From the NCBI RefSeq assembly GCF_040545335.1, contig NZ_JBEPLU010000001.1, positions 186,001 through 250,000 of the forward strand: a stretch of 64,000 nt of DNA, read 5' to 3'. This stretch comes from Phenylobacterium koreense. Lineage in GTDB: Bacteria > Pseudomonadota > Alphaproteobacteria > Caulobacterales > Caulobacteraceae. The notes under the pieces are model-generated. The model had not been told where the DNA came from. It did no database searches and worked only from the letters and a program-made list of their open reading frames with translations. Numbering within the stretch: position 1 is the stretch's first letter; each line of letters opens with the position of its first letter. Both the position numbers and the translations under genes were made by a program. Shown here piece by piece: positions 16,829 through 30,481 of this stretch.

Positions 16829-17953
16829 TCAGGCCCAGATGCGTTCGGCGTAGGCGACGAAGTTGAGGCCGAGGACCTTATCGATGACCCGGGGCTTGTG
16901 GCCGCGGGCGGCGAGCAGGCGGGCGAGCTTGCGGAACTGGTCGGGGCCGCGCAGGTCCAGCACGAAGGGATAGGTGTCGGCGCGTTCGCCCTTGGCGGCG
17001 ATGCCGGCGGCGACACGGCCGGCGTTCTCGGCGGCGAGCGCTTCCTTGTAGGCCTCCATGTCGTCGATGGCGGCCACCGACCCATCGGTGCCGATGCCGA
17101 CATGGTCTTCGCCGCAGACCTTCAGGGCGTGCTCGATATGGGCCACCACGTCGTCGGCGCTGGCGTGGCCGCTGAGGTTCAGGAACGGCATGAAGTAGAC
17201 GCCGACGAAGCCGCCCTTCTCGGCGACGCCGCGCAGTTCGGCGTCGGTCTTGTTGCGCGGCAGGTCGGTGACCGCCTTGCAGCCGGTGTGGTTGATCGAG
17301 ATCGGGGCCTTGGAGGCGGCGATGGCGTCGAGGCAGGTCTGCTCGCCCGAGTGCGAGAGATCGACCATCAGGCGGGCGGCGTTGAGGCGCTCCACCACCT
17401 GGCGGCCGACGGGCGTGAGGCCGCGGTTCTGCGGGGCCATGGAGCCGTCGCCGAGGCTGTTGGGCAGGTTGTAGGTGAGCTGGACGATGCGGACGCCGCG
17501 ACCGGCGAACTCGTCGACCCGGGCCACGTCGCCGGCGATCTGCTCGGCGTTCTGGAAGCCGTAGATCACCCCGACCTTGCCGGCCTGCTTGGCCCGGCGG
17601 ATGTCGGCGGCCTGGCGCACCAGGGTCAGGTCGTCGGGATAGGCGGCCAGCAGCCTGTCCCAGGCGTCGAGGGAGGCGAGCGTGTAGGCGTAGGGCTCCT
17701 GCGGACCGGCCACATAGCCGAGGGTGATGTTGACCGCCGTAAGGCCCGACGCCCTGGCGTCGGCCACACCGCGGTCGTCGACGTCCAGCTTCAGGGTGTC
17801 GGCGGCCGGACCGGGCTTGGCGCCGATCTGCAGGTTGGGGTTGGCGAGCCCGCCCAGGGCGTTGATGACGATGGGCGTCTCGTCGGCGGCGAAGGCCGGG
17901 CGAGCCAGCGTGGCGGCGGCGCCCAGCGCCAGGGCATGACGGCGGTTGATCAT
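16829..17953 (-). CDS. M19 membrane-dipeptidase family protein with missing metal ligands
   Basis: A 374-residue exported protein. Its signal begins MINRRHALALGAAATLARPAFA (twin-Arg style). The fold and late motifs match peptidase M19: LSHSGEQT and INHTG supply the two histidines equivalent to the C-terminal zinc ligands, and GIGTDGS matches the downstream Asp block. The early HxD pair expected just after the signal is replaced by an NALGG stretch, and the bridging Glu (usual EGG) reads Gln in YGFQNAE. Catalysis may therefore be altered or lost. It overlaps the preceding amidohydrolase gene (ATGA), so the two are co-translated. Confidence 0.8.
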   Translation of the reverse strand: MINRRHALALGAAATLARPAFAADETPIVINALGGLANPNLQIGAKPGPAADTLKLDVDDRGVADARASGLTAVNITLGYVAGPQEPYAYTLASLDAWDRLLAAYPDDLTLVRQAADIRRAKQAGKVGVIYGFQNAEQIAGDVARVDEFAGRGVRIVQLTYNLPNSLGDGSMAPQNRGLTPVGRQVVERLNAARLMVDLSHSGEQTCLDAIAASKAPISINHTGCKAVTDLPRNKTDAELRGVAEKGGFVGVYFMPFLNLSGHASADDVVAHIEHALKVCGEDHVGIGTDGSVAAIDDMEAYKEALAAENAGRVAAGIAAKGERADTYPFVLDLRGPDQFRKLARLLAARGHKPRVIDKVLGLNFVAYAERIWA

Positions 17954-19284
17954 TCTGCGCCCTTTCGGATGGCGATGTCGGCCTCGGGATCGAAGGCGGC
18001 GCGGGGATATTCCCGGCCGCGCTTGACGGTGAGGGTCAGGGTGCGCAGGGCCTTGATGTCCTGGGACGGGTCCTGGGCGGTGAAGACGAGATTGGCGAGC
18101 TTGCCCGGCTCGATAAGGCCGAAGTCGGCGTCCTTGCGGATCGCGAGCGCGCCGTTGCGGGTGGCCGCGACGATGGCGTCCATCGGCGAGAAGCCGGCCT
18201 TGGCGACCAGCAGCTCGAGCTCTTCGTAGAGCGCCGGGAACGCCGCCTCGGGGGCCGAGAAGCCGTCGGTGCCGGCCGAGACGATCACGCCGGCCTTGCG
18301 GGCCTGGTCGGTGAGGCGGGCGGCCAGTTCGGTGGAGCAGTAGGGCCTGGTCGGCCGGCCCTTCATGGCCTCGTAGATGCGGACCGTGGCGTCGAGGATG
18401 ACGCCGTCCTGCTTCATCCTGGCGAACAGGGGGGCGATCTGCGGGTTTACGCCCCTGCCGAACTTCGCCTCATCGACCGGGGCGCGGTTGTGGTACTGGC
18501 CGGGCATCGGATCGGAGACCTGGTAGGCCAGCATGCAGACGTGACTGACCACGTCGGCGCCGGCGTCCAGCACCTCCTTCGGGCTAGCCGGGAAGACCGC
18601 AGCGTGGGCCCAGACAGGCAGGTTCTGGCGGTGGGCTTCGGCGGTGATCCGCGCCACCTCCTGGCCAGGCAGGTTGGCGTAGACCTTGATGGCTGAGGCG
18701 CCCGTGCCGGCCGCCTGCGCCACGGCCATGGTGAGGTCGGTCTCAGGGGTGACCGCACGCATCCAGGGAACCTGGCCGCCGACCGCGCCGAGCGAGGCGG
18801 CCTGGACCCGCGGGTCCTCGAAGAAGGAGGGACCGGCCATGAGGGCCGCGTAGTAGATGTCCGGTCCGGGGATCTCATGGATGCGCGAGGCGCGGGCGAG
18901 GTCGGCGATGTTGCGCAGGTCGTCGGCCATGTCGCGGGTCGAGGTGATCCCGCTGTAGAGGTCGCGCTTCATCTGCGCCTGCGCCCAGGGGCGATCGGGC
19001 GGCGTGGCCAGATGCTGGTGGCTGTCGGTCAGGCCCGGCAGCACGTACCTGCCGCTCATGTCGACGACGCGGACGTCGCCGGCGAACTTGAAGGCGATCT
19101 CGCTGTCCTTCCAGACCTTCGAGATACGCTCGCCGTCCACGAGGATGGACATGCCCGGCCTGGGGGCCGCGCCGGTCCCGTCGATCAGGGTGACGTTCTT
19201 GTAGACGGTGCGCGGCTCGGCCGCCTGGGCCGGCGTGAGGGCGAGACAGGCGGCGAGCGCGGTAAGGCAGGAACGGATGAACAT
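17950..19284 (-). CDS. exported amidohydrolase
   Basis: A 444-residue amidohydrolase with a Sec signal (residues 1-21, ending in AQAAE). The core starts with IDGTGAAPRPGMSILVDG and contains the metal motif DSHQHL (HxH), later WAHAAVF and DVVSHVC histidines, and a catalytic-Asp block SAGTDGFSAPE, so the metal site looks complete. Such exported members are often imidazolonepropionase- or prolidase-like; substrate unknown. First gene of a two-gene operon with the M19-like protein, suggesting a shared role in peptide or amide breakdown in the periplasm. Confidence 0.88.
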   Translation of the reverse strand: MFIRSCLTALAACLALTPAQAAEPRTVYKNVTLIDGTGAAPRPGMSILVDGERISKVWKDSEIAFKFAGDVRVVDMSGRYVLPGLTDSHQHLATPPDRPWAQAQMKRDLYSGITSTRDMADDLRNIADLARASRIHEIPGPDIYYAALMAGPSFFEDPRVQAASLGAVGGQVPWMRAVTPETDLTMAVAQAAGTGASAIKVYANLPGQEVARITAEAHRQNLPVWAHAAVFPASPKEVLDAGADVVSHVCMLAYQVSDPMPGQYHNRAPVDEAKFGRGVNPQIAPLFARMKQDGVILDATVRIYEAMKGRPTRPYCSTELAARLTDQARKAGVIVSAGTDGFSAPEAAFPALYEELELLVAKAGFSPMDAIVAATRNGALAIRKDADFGLIEPGKLANLVFTAQDPSQDIKALRTLTLTVKRGREYPRAAFDPEADIAIRKGAE

Positions 19285-19333
19285 CCTTCTTGCCTAGCCT
19301 GCGATCGCCCTCCCGCTCAACCCAAAGCTCCGC

Positions 19334-20785
<1,452 letters not shown>

Positions 20786-20803
20786 AGTCTGATCCTCCCC
20801 GAC

Positions 20804-25447
<4,644 letters not shown>

Positions 25448-25585
25448 CGGGATACCTCGCTCTCAACTAGCGGGCGCACATAAGATCGGCTTTCAACACC
25501 GATGTCGCACCCAAATCGGCGCGCATTTACTCGGCAAGATCATCCCTTGTCGATGGGCCACAAGGCTTGAAAACGAAAAGTTTTT

Positions 25586-26731
25586 CTAAGACGCGACATC
25601 TAGTAGCGATTTCTCGGCGTCTCGCGCGACTTTACAGCCTGTAAGGATCATTGCAGTCGCCAGTTCGGCACGCATCGTGCCCAACATCTTGGAGATCATG
25701 GGCTGGCCGCCGGCCCCCAGCGCATAGGCCCAGGCGCGGCCGACGAAACAGGCCTTCGCGCCAAGGCTGAGCGCCTTCAGCACGTCGAGGCCGGAGCGCA
25801 CGCCGCCGTCAAGGAACACCTCAAGGTCGCCGCCTACCGCATCGACCACCGCCGGAAGGGCGGAAACCGAGGAACGCACGCCGTCGAGCTGGCGCCCGCC
25901 GTGGTTGGAGACCACCACGCCTTGCGCCCCGGCCTTGACCGCGTCGCGCGCGTCTTCGGGATCGAGCACGCCCTTGATGACGATCGGACCGTCCCAGACC
26001 TGGCGCACGAAGTCGAGGTCGGCCCAGGTGACGGAACGGTCGAAGTTCCTGGCGATCCAGCTCAGGAAGTCGGTGACGCTGCGGCCCTGGGGAATCGCGC
26101 CGCTGACCGAGCCGAGGGTGTGCGGCCGACCGTTCAGCCAGACGTCCCAGGTCCATTCCGGATGGCTGATCCCCTGCCAGGCGGTGTTGAGCGCGCCCGA
26201 GACGCCACTGGAGCCGGTGAAGCCCGAGCGGACGTCGCGATAGCGGGCGCCGGGAATCGGCAGGTCGACGGTGAAGACCAGCACCGGGCAGCCGGCGTCC
26301 TTGGCCCTGGCCAGCAGCTCGCGCATGTAGCCGCGGTCCTTGAGCATGTAGAGCTGGAACCAGGGCGGCGTTCCGGCGGCCGCCACCTCCTCGATCGAGC
26401 AGACCCCGACCGTGGAGAGGCAGAAGGGCACGCCGGCCTCGGCGGCGGCCTTGGCGGCCTGAACCTCACCGCGGCGGCCGTACATGCCGGCCATCCCGAC
26501 CGGCGCCAGACCCAGCGGCATGGTCATCTTCTGGCCGAAGACCTCGACCGACATGTCGAGGGAGGTCATGTCGCGCATCACACGCTGGCGCAGGGCCAAG
26601 GCCTCAAGGTCGGAGACGTTGCGGCCGAGGGTCACCTCCGCATAGGAGCCGCCGTCGATGTATTCGAAGAACATCTTCGGCAGCCTGCGCCGCGCAAGCT
26701 CGCGATAATCGTTGACCGATGCCGGTTTCAC
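25586..26731 (-). CDS. lldD: FMN-dependent L-lactate dehydrogenase (LldD-type)
   Basis: A 381-residue alpha-hydroxy-acid oxidase family enzyme that oxidises L-lactate and feeds electrons to the respiratory chain. It opens VKPASVNDYRELARRRLPKM, essentially the LldD N terminus, so I set the start at the GTG at 26731, behind AAGGAGGAGGG. FMN and substrate residues are in GMAGMYGRRGE, YMLKDRG, VFTVDLPIPGARYRD and SNHGGRQLDG (the catalytic His). The upstream in-frame extension to 26794 is not needed. It is on the same strand as gltBD but separated by 138 bases. Mandelate or glycolate specificity cannot be excluded. Confidence 0.9.
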   Translation of the reverse strand: MKPASVNDYRELARRRLPKMFFEYIDGGSYAEVTLGRNVSDLEALALRQRVMRDMTSLDMSVEVFGQKMTMPLGLAPVGMAGMYGRRGEVQAAKAAAEAGVPFCLSTVGVCSIEEVAAAGTPPWFQLYMLKDRGYMRELLARAKDAGCPVLVFTVDLPIPGARYRDVRSGFTGSSGVSGALNTAWQGISHPEWTWDVWLNGRPHTLGSVSGAIPQGRSVTDFLSWIARNFDRSVTWADLDFVRQVWDGPIVIKGVLDPEDARDAVKAGAQGVVVSNHGGRQLDGVRSSVSALPAVVDAVGGDLEVFLDGGVRSGLDVLKALSLGAKACFVGRAWAYALGAGGQPMISKMLGTMRAELATAMILTGCKVARDAEKSLLDVAS

Positions 26732-26799
26732 CCCGCCCTCCTCCTTGGCCTTTGAGGCTATTGGTAGCGGCGGCGCGCCACCTCGGCTAGGCAAGGCGC

Positions 26800-27171
26800 A
26801 TGAGAGAGCTTCGTCCCTGGATGGCGGCGGCGGCCGTCGTAGGTTTCCTGGCCGTCGGCTTCGGCGCCTTCGCTGCGCACGGGATCACCGACCCCAAGGC
26901 CAAGGAGTGGATGCACACCGGCGCCAACTACGCCATCGTGCACGGGCTGGGCGTCTTCGCGGCGGCCTTCGCCGTGAGCCAGGGCGCGCGCGGGGCGCGG
27001 CTGGTCCCTCCCCTGTTCCTGGCGGGCGTGGCGATCTTTTCCGGCTCCCTGTTCGCCATGGCGCTGGGCGGCCCGCGCTGGCTGGGCGCGATCACCCCGA
27101 TCGGCGGGACGCTGTTCCTGGTCGGCTGGGCGGCGCTGGCGGTGGCGCTGATGCGGAAGAGCCGGTTCTGA
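26800..27171 (+). CDS. DUF423 membrane protein (YgdD-like)
   Basis: A 123-residue small inner-membrane protein of DUF423. It has four hydrophobic segments, an early GFGAFAAHGI motif (family hallmark GAFGAHGL) and a TPIGGTLFLVGWAAL motif near the end. Function is unknown in the family. Divergent from lldD with a 68-bp gap. Confidence 0.88.
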   Translation: MRELRPWMAAAAVVGFLAVGFGAFAAHGITDPKAKEWMHTGANYAIVHGLGVFAAAFAVSQGARGARLVPPLFLAGVAIFSGSLFAMALGGPRWLGAITPIGGTLFLVGWAALAVALMRKSRF

Positions 27172-27172
27172 T

Positions 27173-27188
27173 CGCGCCTTAAGGCGCG
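27173..27188. repeat. perfect 16-bp palindrome
   Basis: CGCGCCTTAAGGCGCG lies two bases after the DUF423 stop. It is fully self-complementary, but only a short pyrimidine run follows, so an intrinsic terminator is possible but weak. Confidence 0.45.
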
Positions 27189-27246
27189 GCTTGCCTTCCC
27201 TGCGAGGCAACCTGTCAGAGTGACCTTCCAACCAGGAGGACGCTCG

Positions 27247-28239
27247 ATGTCTCAGGCTCTCGAACGCCAGATGCCGCCGGTCAAGCACGCCCAGGTGAAC
27301 GGGATCGACATGGCCTATTACGAGGTCGGTCCGCGGGGCGAAGGCGCGCCGATCATCTTCTGCCACGGCTTCCCGGAACTGGCGTTCTCTTGGCGCCACC
27401 AGCTCAAGGCCTGCGAGGCGGCCGGGCGCTGGGCGATCGCGCCGGACCAGCGGGGCTATGGCCTGACTTCGCGGCCGGAGGCGATCGCCGACTACGACAT
27501 GGAGCACCTGACCGGCGACATGGTCGGGCTGCTGGACCATCTGGGTGTCGAGAAGGCGATCTTCTGCGGCCACGACTGGGGCGGGATCGTCGTCTGGCAG
27601 ATGCCGCTGATGCATCCAGGCCGCGTGGCCGGGGTGATCGGCCTAAACACGCCCTTCCTGCGCCGCGCCCCGCTCGACCCGATCGAAGGCATGCGCCATG
27701 CCTTCGGCGAGGACATGTACATCGTCTGGTTCCAGAAGCCGGGGGTGGCCGACGCGACCCTGGCGAAGGATGCGGACAAGACCATGCGCTTCTTCATGCG
27801 CAAGCCCGCGGCCATCACCGCAGAGGCGACGGCCTCGGCCGCGGCCACAGGATCGACCTTCGCCTTCGGCCAGGCGCTGGAGGCCTGGGACAAGCGCGAC
27901 ACCGCCAACCAACTGCTGTCGCCGGACGAGCTGGCGGCCTTCGTCGAGACCTTCGAGGCGACCGGGTTCACTGGCGGGATCAACTGGTATCGGAACTTCA
28001 GCCGCAACTGGGAGCGGTCGGCGAACCTGCCGACGCGGATCGACGGCATCCCCTGCCTGATGATCATGGCCGAGAAGGACGTGGTGCTGTCGCCGGCCAT
28101 GGCCGATGGGATGGAGGACGTCGTCGCCGACCTGGAAAAGAAGCTGATCAAGGATTCCGGCCACTGGACGCAGCAGGAGAAGCCGCAGGAGGTCAATCAC
28201 CTCATCCTTGACTGGATGGACCGCCGCTTCCCGAAGTAG
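27247..28239 (+). CDS. alpha/beta hydrolase, epoxide hydrolase-like
   Basis: A 330-residue alpha/beta hydrolase. The oxyanion motif FCHGFPE (HGxP) is near residues 37-43, the nucleophile elbow GHDWGG (Asp nucleophile, as in epoxide hydrolases and haloalkane dehalogenases) near 105, and the catalytic His in DSGHWTQQEKP near the end. The cap region carries Tyr residues (INWYRNF) typical of epoxide hydrolases, which donate a proton to the epoxide. CAGGAGG lies 9 bases before the ATG at 27247, deciding the start. Cytoplasmic. Eleven bases separate it from the aminopeptidase gene. Confidence 0.88.
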   Translation: MSQALERQMPPVKHAQVNGIDMAYYEVGPRGEGAPIIFCHGFPELAFSWRHQLKACEAAGRWAIAPDQRGYGLTSRPEAIADYDMEHLTGDMVGLLDHLGVEKAIFCGHDWGGIVVWQMPLMHPGRVAGVIGLNTPFLRRAPLDPIEGMRHAFGEDMYIVWFQKPGVADATLAKDADKTMRFFMRKPAAITAEATASAAATGSTFAFGQALEAWDKRDTANQLLSPDELAAFVETFEATGFTGGINWYRNFSRNWERSANLPTRIDGIPCLMIMAEKDVVLSPAMADGMEDVVADLEKKLIKDSGHWTQQEKPQEVNHLILDWMDRRFPK

Positions 28240-28250
28240 ACTCGCCAGCG

Positions 28251-29243
28251 ATGGAACAGAACGCCCCGCCGATCCACGTGTCGACCACCGCCCATCGCAG
28301 GGGCCTGTTTCCCGACAATGAGCCCTTCACCTATGGCTGGCTGCCGACCGGCGGACCGCACGAGATCTTCTACGAGGAGTGCGGGAACCCGAAGGGCAAG
28401 CCCTGCGTGATCCTGCACGGCGGCCCGGGCGGGGCGATCAACCCGACCATGCGCCGGTTCTTCAACCCCGCGAAATGGCGGATGGCGCTGTTCGACCAGC
28501 GCGGCTGCGGCAAGTCGCGGCCGAACGCCAGCCTGGACGACAACACCACCTGGTCGCTGATCGAGGACATCGAGCGGCTGCGGGTCCATCTGGGCGTCGA
28601 GAAATGGACGGTGTTCGGCGGGTCCTGGGGGTCCACCCTGGCGCTGGCCTACGCCATCACCCACCCGGAGCGAGTCGAGGCCCTGGTGCTGCGGGGGATA
28701 TTCCTGCTGACCCAGAGGGAGCTGCGCTGGTTCTATCAGGAAGGCGCCTCGATGCTGTTCCCCGACGCCTGGGAGCGGTTCTGCGCGCCGATCCCGGAGG
28801 CCGAGCGCGGGGACATGATGGCCGCGTTCCACAAGCGGCTGACCCATCCGGACCGCCGGGTCCAGGCCGAGGCCGCAAGCGCCTGGAGCCAGTGGGAAGG
28901 CGACACCATCTCCATCCGCGGACCGGCGGCGCGCCCCTCGAAGTTCAACGAGGTGGACTTCGCCATCGCCTTCGCGCGGATCGAGTGCCACTTCTTCGTC
29001 AATGGCGGCTTCTTCGGCGAGGACGGCTGGATCCTGAAGAACATCGAGAAGATCCGGAAGATTCCTGGCTGGATCGTTCAGGGCCGCTTCGACGTAGTGA
29101 CCCCGCTGGACAGCGCCTGGGCGCTGAAGCGGGCCTGGCCGGAGGTGGACTTCAACATCGTCTGGGACGCCGGCCACGCCTCGACCGAGCCGGGCGTGGT
29201 GGACGGCCTGGTGCGGGCGACCGACGCGGCGCTGAAACTGTAG
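28251..29243 (+). CDS. pip: prolyl aminopeptidase
   Basis: A 330-residue S33 family peptidase removing N-terminal proline from peptides. It has the HGGPGGA oxyanion motif near residue 60, DQRGCGKS, the nucleophile elbow GGSWGS and the catalytic His in the closing DAGHASTEPG segment. Length and motifs are those of proline iminopeptidase. It closely follows the epoxide-hydrolase-like gene and probably shares its transcript. Cytoplasmic. Confidence 0.95.
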   Translation: MEQNAPPIHVSTTAHRRGLFPDNEPFTYGWLPTGGPHEIFYEECGNPKGKPCVILHGGPGGAINPTMRRFFNPAKWRMALFDQRGCGKSRPNASLDDNTTWSLIEDIERLRVHLGVEKWTVFGGSWGSTLALAYAITHPERVEALVLRGIFLLTQRELRWFYQEGASMLFPDAWERFCAPIPEAERGDMMAAFHKRLTHPDRRVQAEAASAWSQWEGDTISIRGPAARPSKFNEVDFAIAFARIECHFFVNGGFFGEDGWILKNIEKIRKIPGWIVQGRFDVVTPLDSAWALKRAWPEVDFNIVWDAGHASTEPGVVDGLVRATDAALKL

Positions 29244-29280
29244 GTCAGAATCGAGTTCACCCCCTCCTGGGCGCCCCTCA

Positions 29281-29298
29281 GTCGGCCGTTCGGCCGAC
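29281..29298. terminator. hairpin between convergent pip and rodA genes
   Basis: GTCGGCCG-TT-CGGCCGAC is a perfect 8-bp-arm palindrome in the 83-bp convergent gap. No U tract follows on either strand, so a terminating role is uncertain; it may be a REP-type remnant. Confidence 0.4.
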
Positions 29299-29326
29299 AG
29301 CTCCCCGATGGAGGAGCCTCTTGGGC

Positions 29327-30481
29327 CTACATGAACGCGCCCTTGCCGCTGGTGACTTCGGAGTAGCGGTGGACGCGGACGGCCTGGACGAGGCCAAAGC
29401 CGATCATGACCGTCAGCATGACGGTGCCGCCGTAGGAGAGCAGCGGCATGGGGACGCCGACGACCGGCGCGAGACCCATGACCATGCCGCCGTTGATCAA
29501 CACATAGAGGGCGAAGGTGGCGGTGGTCCCGGCGGCCGAGAGGCGGCCGAAGTGCGAGTGGGCCAGGGCCGAGGTGCGCAGGGCCATGAAGATCACCGCG
29601 CCGTAGAGGAAAAGGATCGAGAAGCAGCCCAGGAAGCCGAACTCCTCGGCCAGGGTCGCGAAGATGAAGTCGGTCTGCTTTTCGGGCAGGAAGTTGAGCT
29701 GGCTCTGGGAGCCGAGGCCGTAGCCCTTGCCGAAGAAGCCGCCCGAGCCCAGGGCGATCTTGGACTGGAGGATGTGATAGCCCGAGCCGGAGGGGTCGCT
29801 CTCCGGGTCGAGGAAGGTGAGCACGCGCTTTCGCTGGTAGTCGTGCAGCACGAACATCACCACCGGCGGGATGGCGACGACGAAGGCGGCCAGCCCTGCG
29901 AAGATGACCCGCCAGGAAAGCCCGGCGAGCACGACGATGGCGGCGCCGGTCATGGCGATCAGCATGGCGGTGCCGAGATCCGGCTGGTGCATGACCAGGA
30001 TGACGGGCGCGCCGATCATGGCCGCGGGGATCAGGAGCCACCAGGAGAGACGTGCCCGGTCGGCCGATATGCCGTGATAGAACCGCGCCAGGGCCAGCAC
30101 GATGCCCAGCTTCATGATCTCCGACGGCTGGAAGCTGAACGGGCCGAGCGCCAACCAGCGCTGCGCGCCCATGCGCACGTCGCCCACCGCCTCGACCGCC
30201 ACCAGCAGCAAGAGGCCTATGCCGTAGATCGGATAGGCCATGGCGAACCAGACCCGCAGGTCGATCATCGCCAGACCGATCATCAGCGCGAGGCACAGGC
30301 CGAAGCGGATGAGGTGCTTGGCCGCCCACGGCTCCCATGAGGAACCGGCGATGGAGAACATCATCAGGGCCCCCGCCCCGGCGATGAGGCAGAGGACGAG
30401 GGCGAACAGCCAATCGACCTCGGACAGCTTGACGACGAGGCGGTCGCGCTCGCCGGGACGGGTCAGGGCGCTGACGGTCAT
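29327..30481 (-). CDS. rodA: rod shape-determining peptidoglycan polymerase
   Basis: A 384-residue SEDS glycosyltransferase that polymerises lipid II in the elongasome, paired with PBP2. About ten transmembrane segments are visible, with the SEDS motifs HQPDLGTAMLI (the catalytic Asp region) and SQSQLNFLPEKQTDFIFATLAEEFGFLG in the large loop, and LSYGGTVML near the C terminus. The start ATG at 30481 overlaps the stop of mrdA (ATGA). Last gene of the mre operon. Confidence 0.97.
   Translation of the reverse strand: MTVSALTRPGERDRLVVKLSEVDWLFALVLCLIAGAGALMMFSIAGSSWEPWAAKHLIRFGLCLALMIGLAMIDLRVWFAMAYPIYGIGLLLLVAVEAVGDVRMGAQRWLALGPFSFQPSEIMKLGIVLALARFYHGISADRARLSWWLLIPAAMIGAPVILVMHQPDLGTAMLIAMTGAAIVVLAGLSWRVIFAGLAAFVVAIPPVVMFVLHDYQRKRVLTFLDPESDPSGSGYHILQSKIALGSGGFFGKGYGLGSQSQLNFLPEKQTDFIFATLAEEFGFLGCFSILFLYGAVIFMALRTSALAHSHFGRLSAAGTTATFALYVLINGGMVMGLAPVVGVPMPLLSYGGTVMLTVMIGFGLVQAVRVHRYSEVTSGKGAFM

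Noticed and set aside
28197..30413. Long minus-strand open frame across pip and rodA.
   Set aside because: It is a shadow of the two real genes with Arg/Pro-rich composition and no domain.
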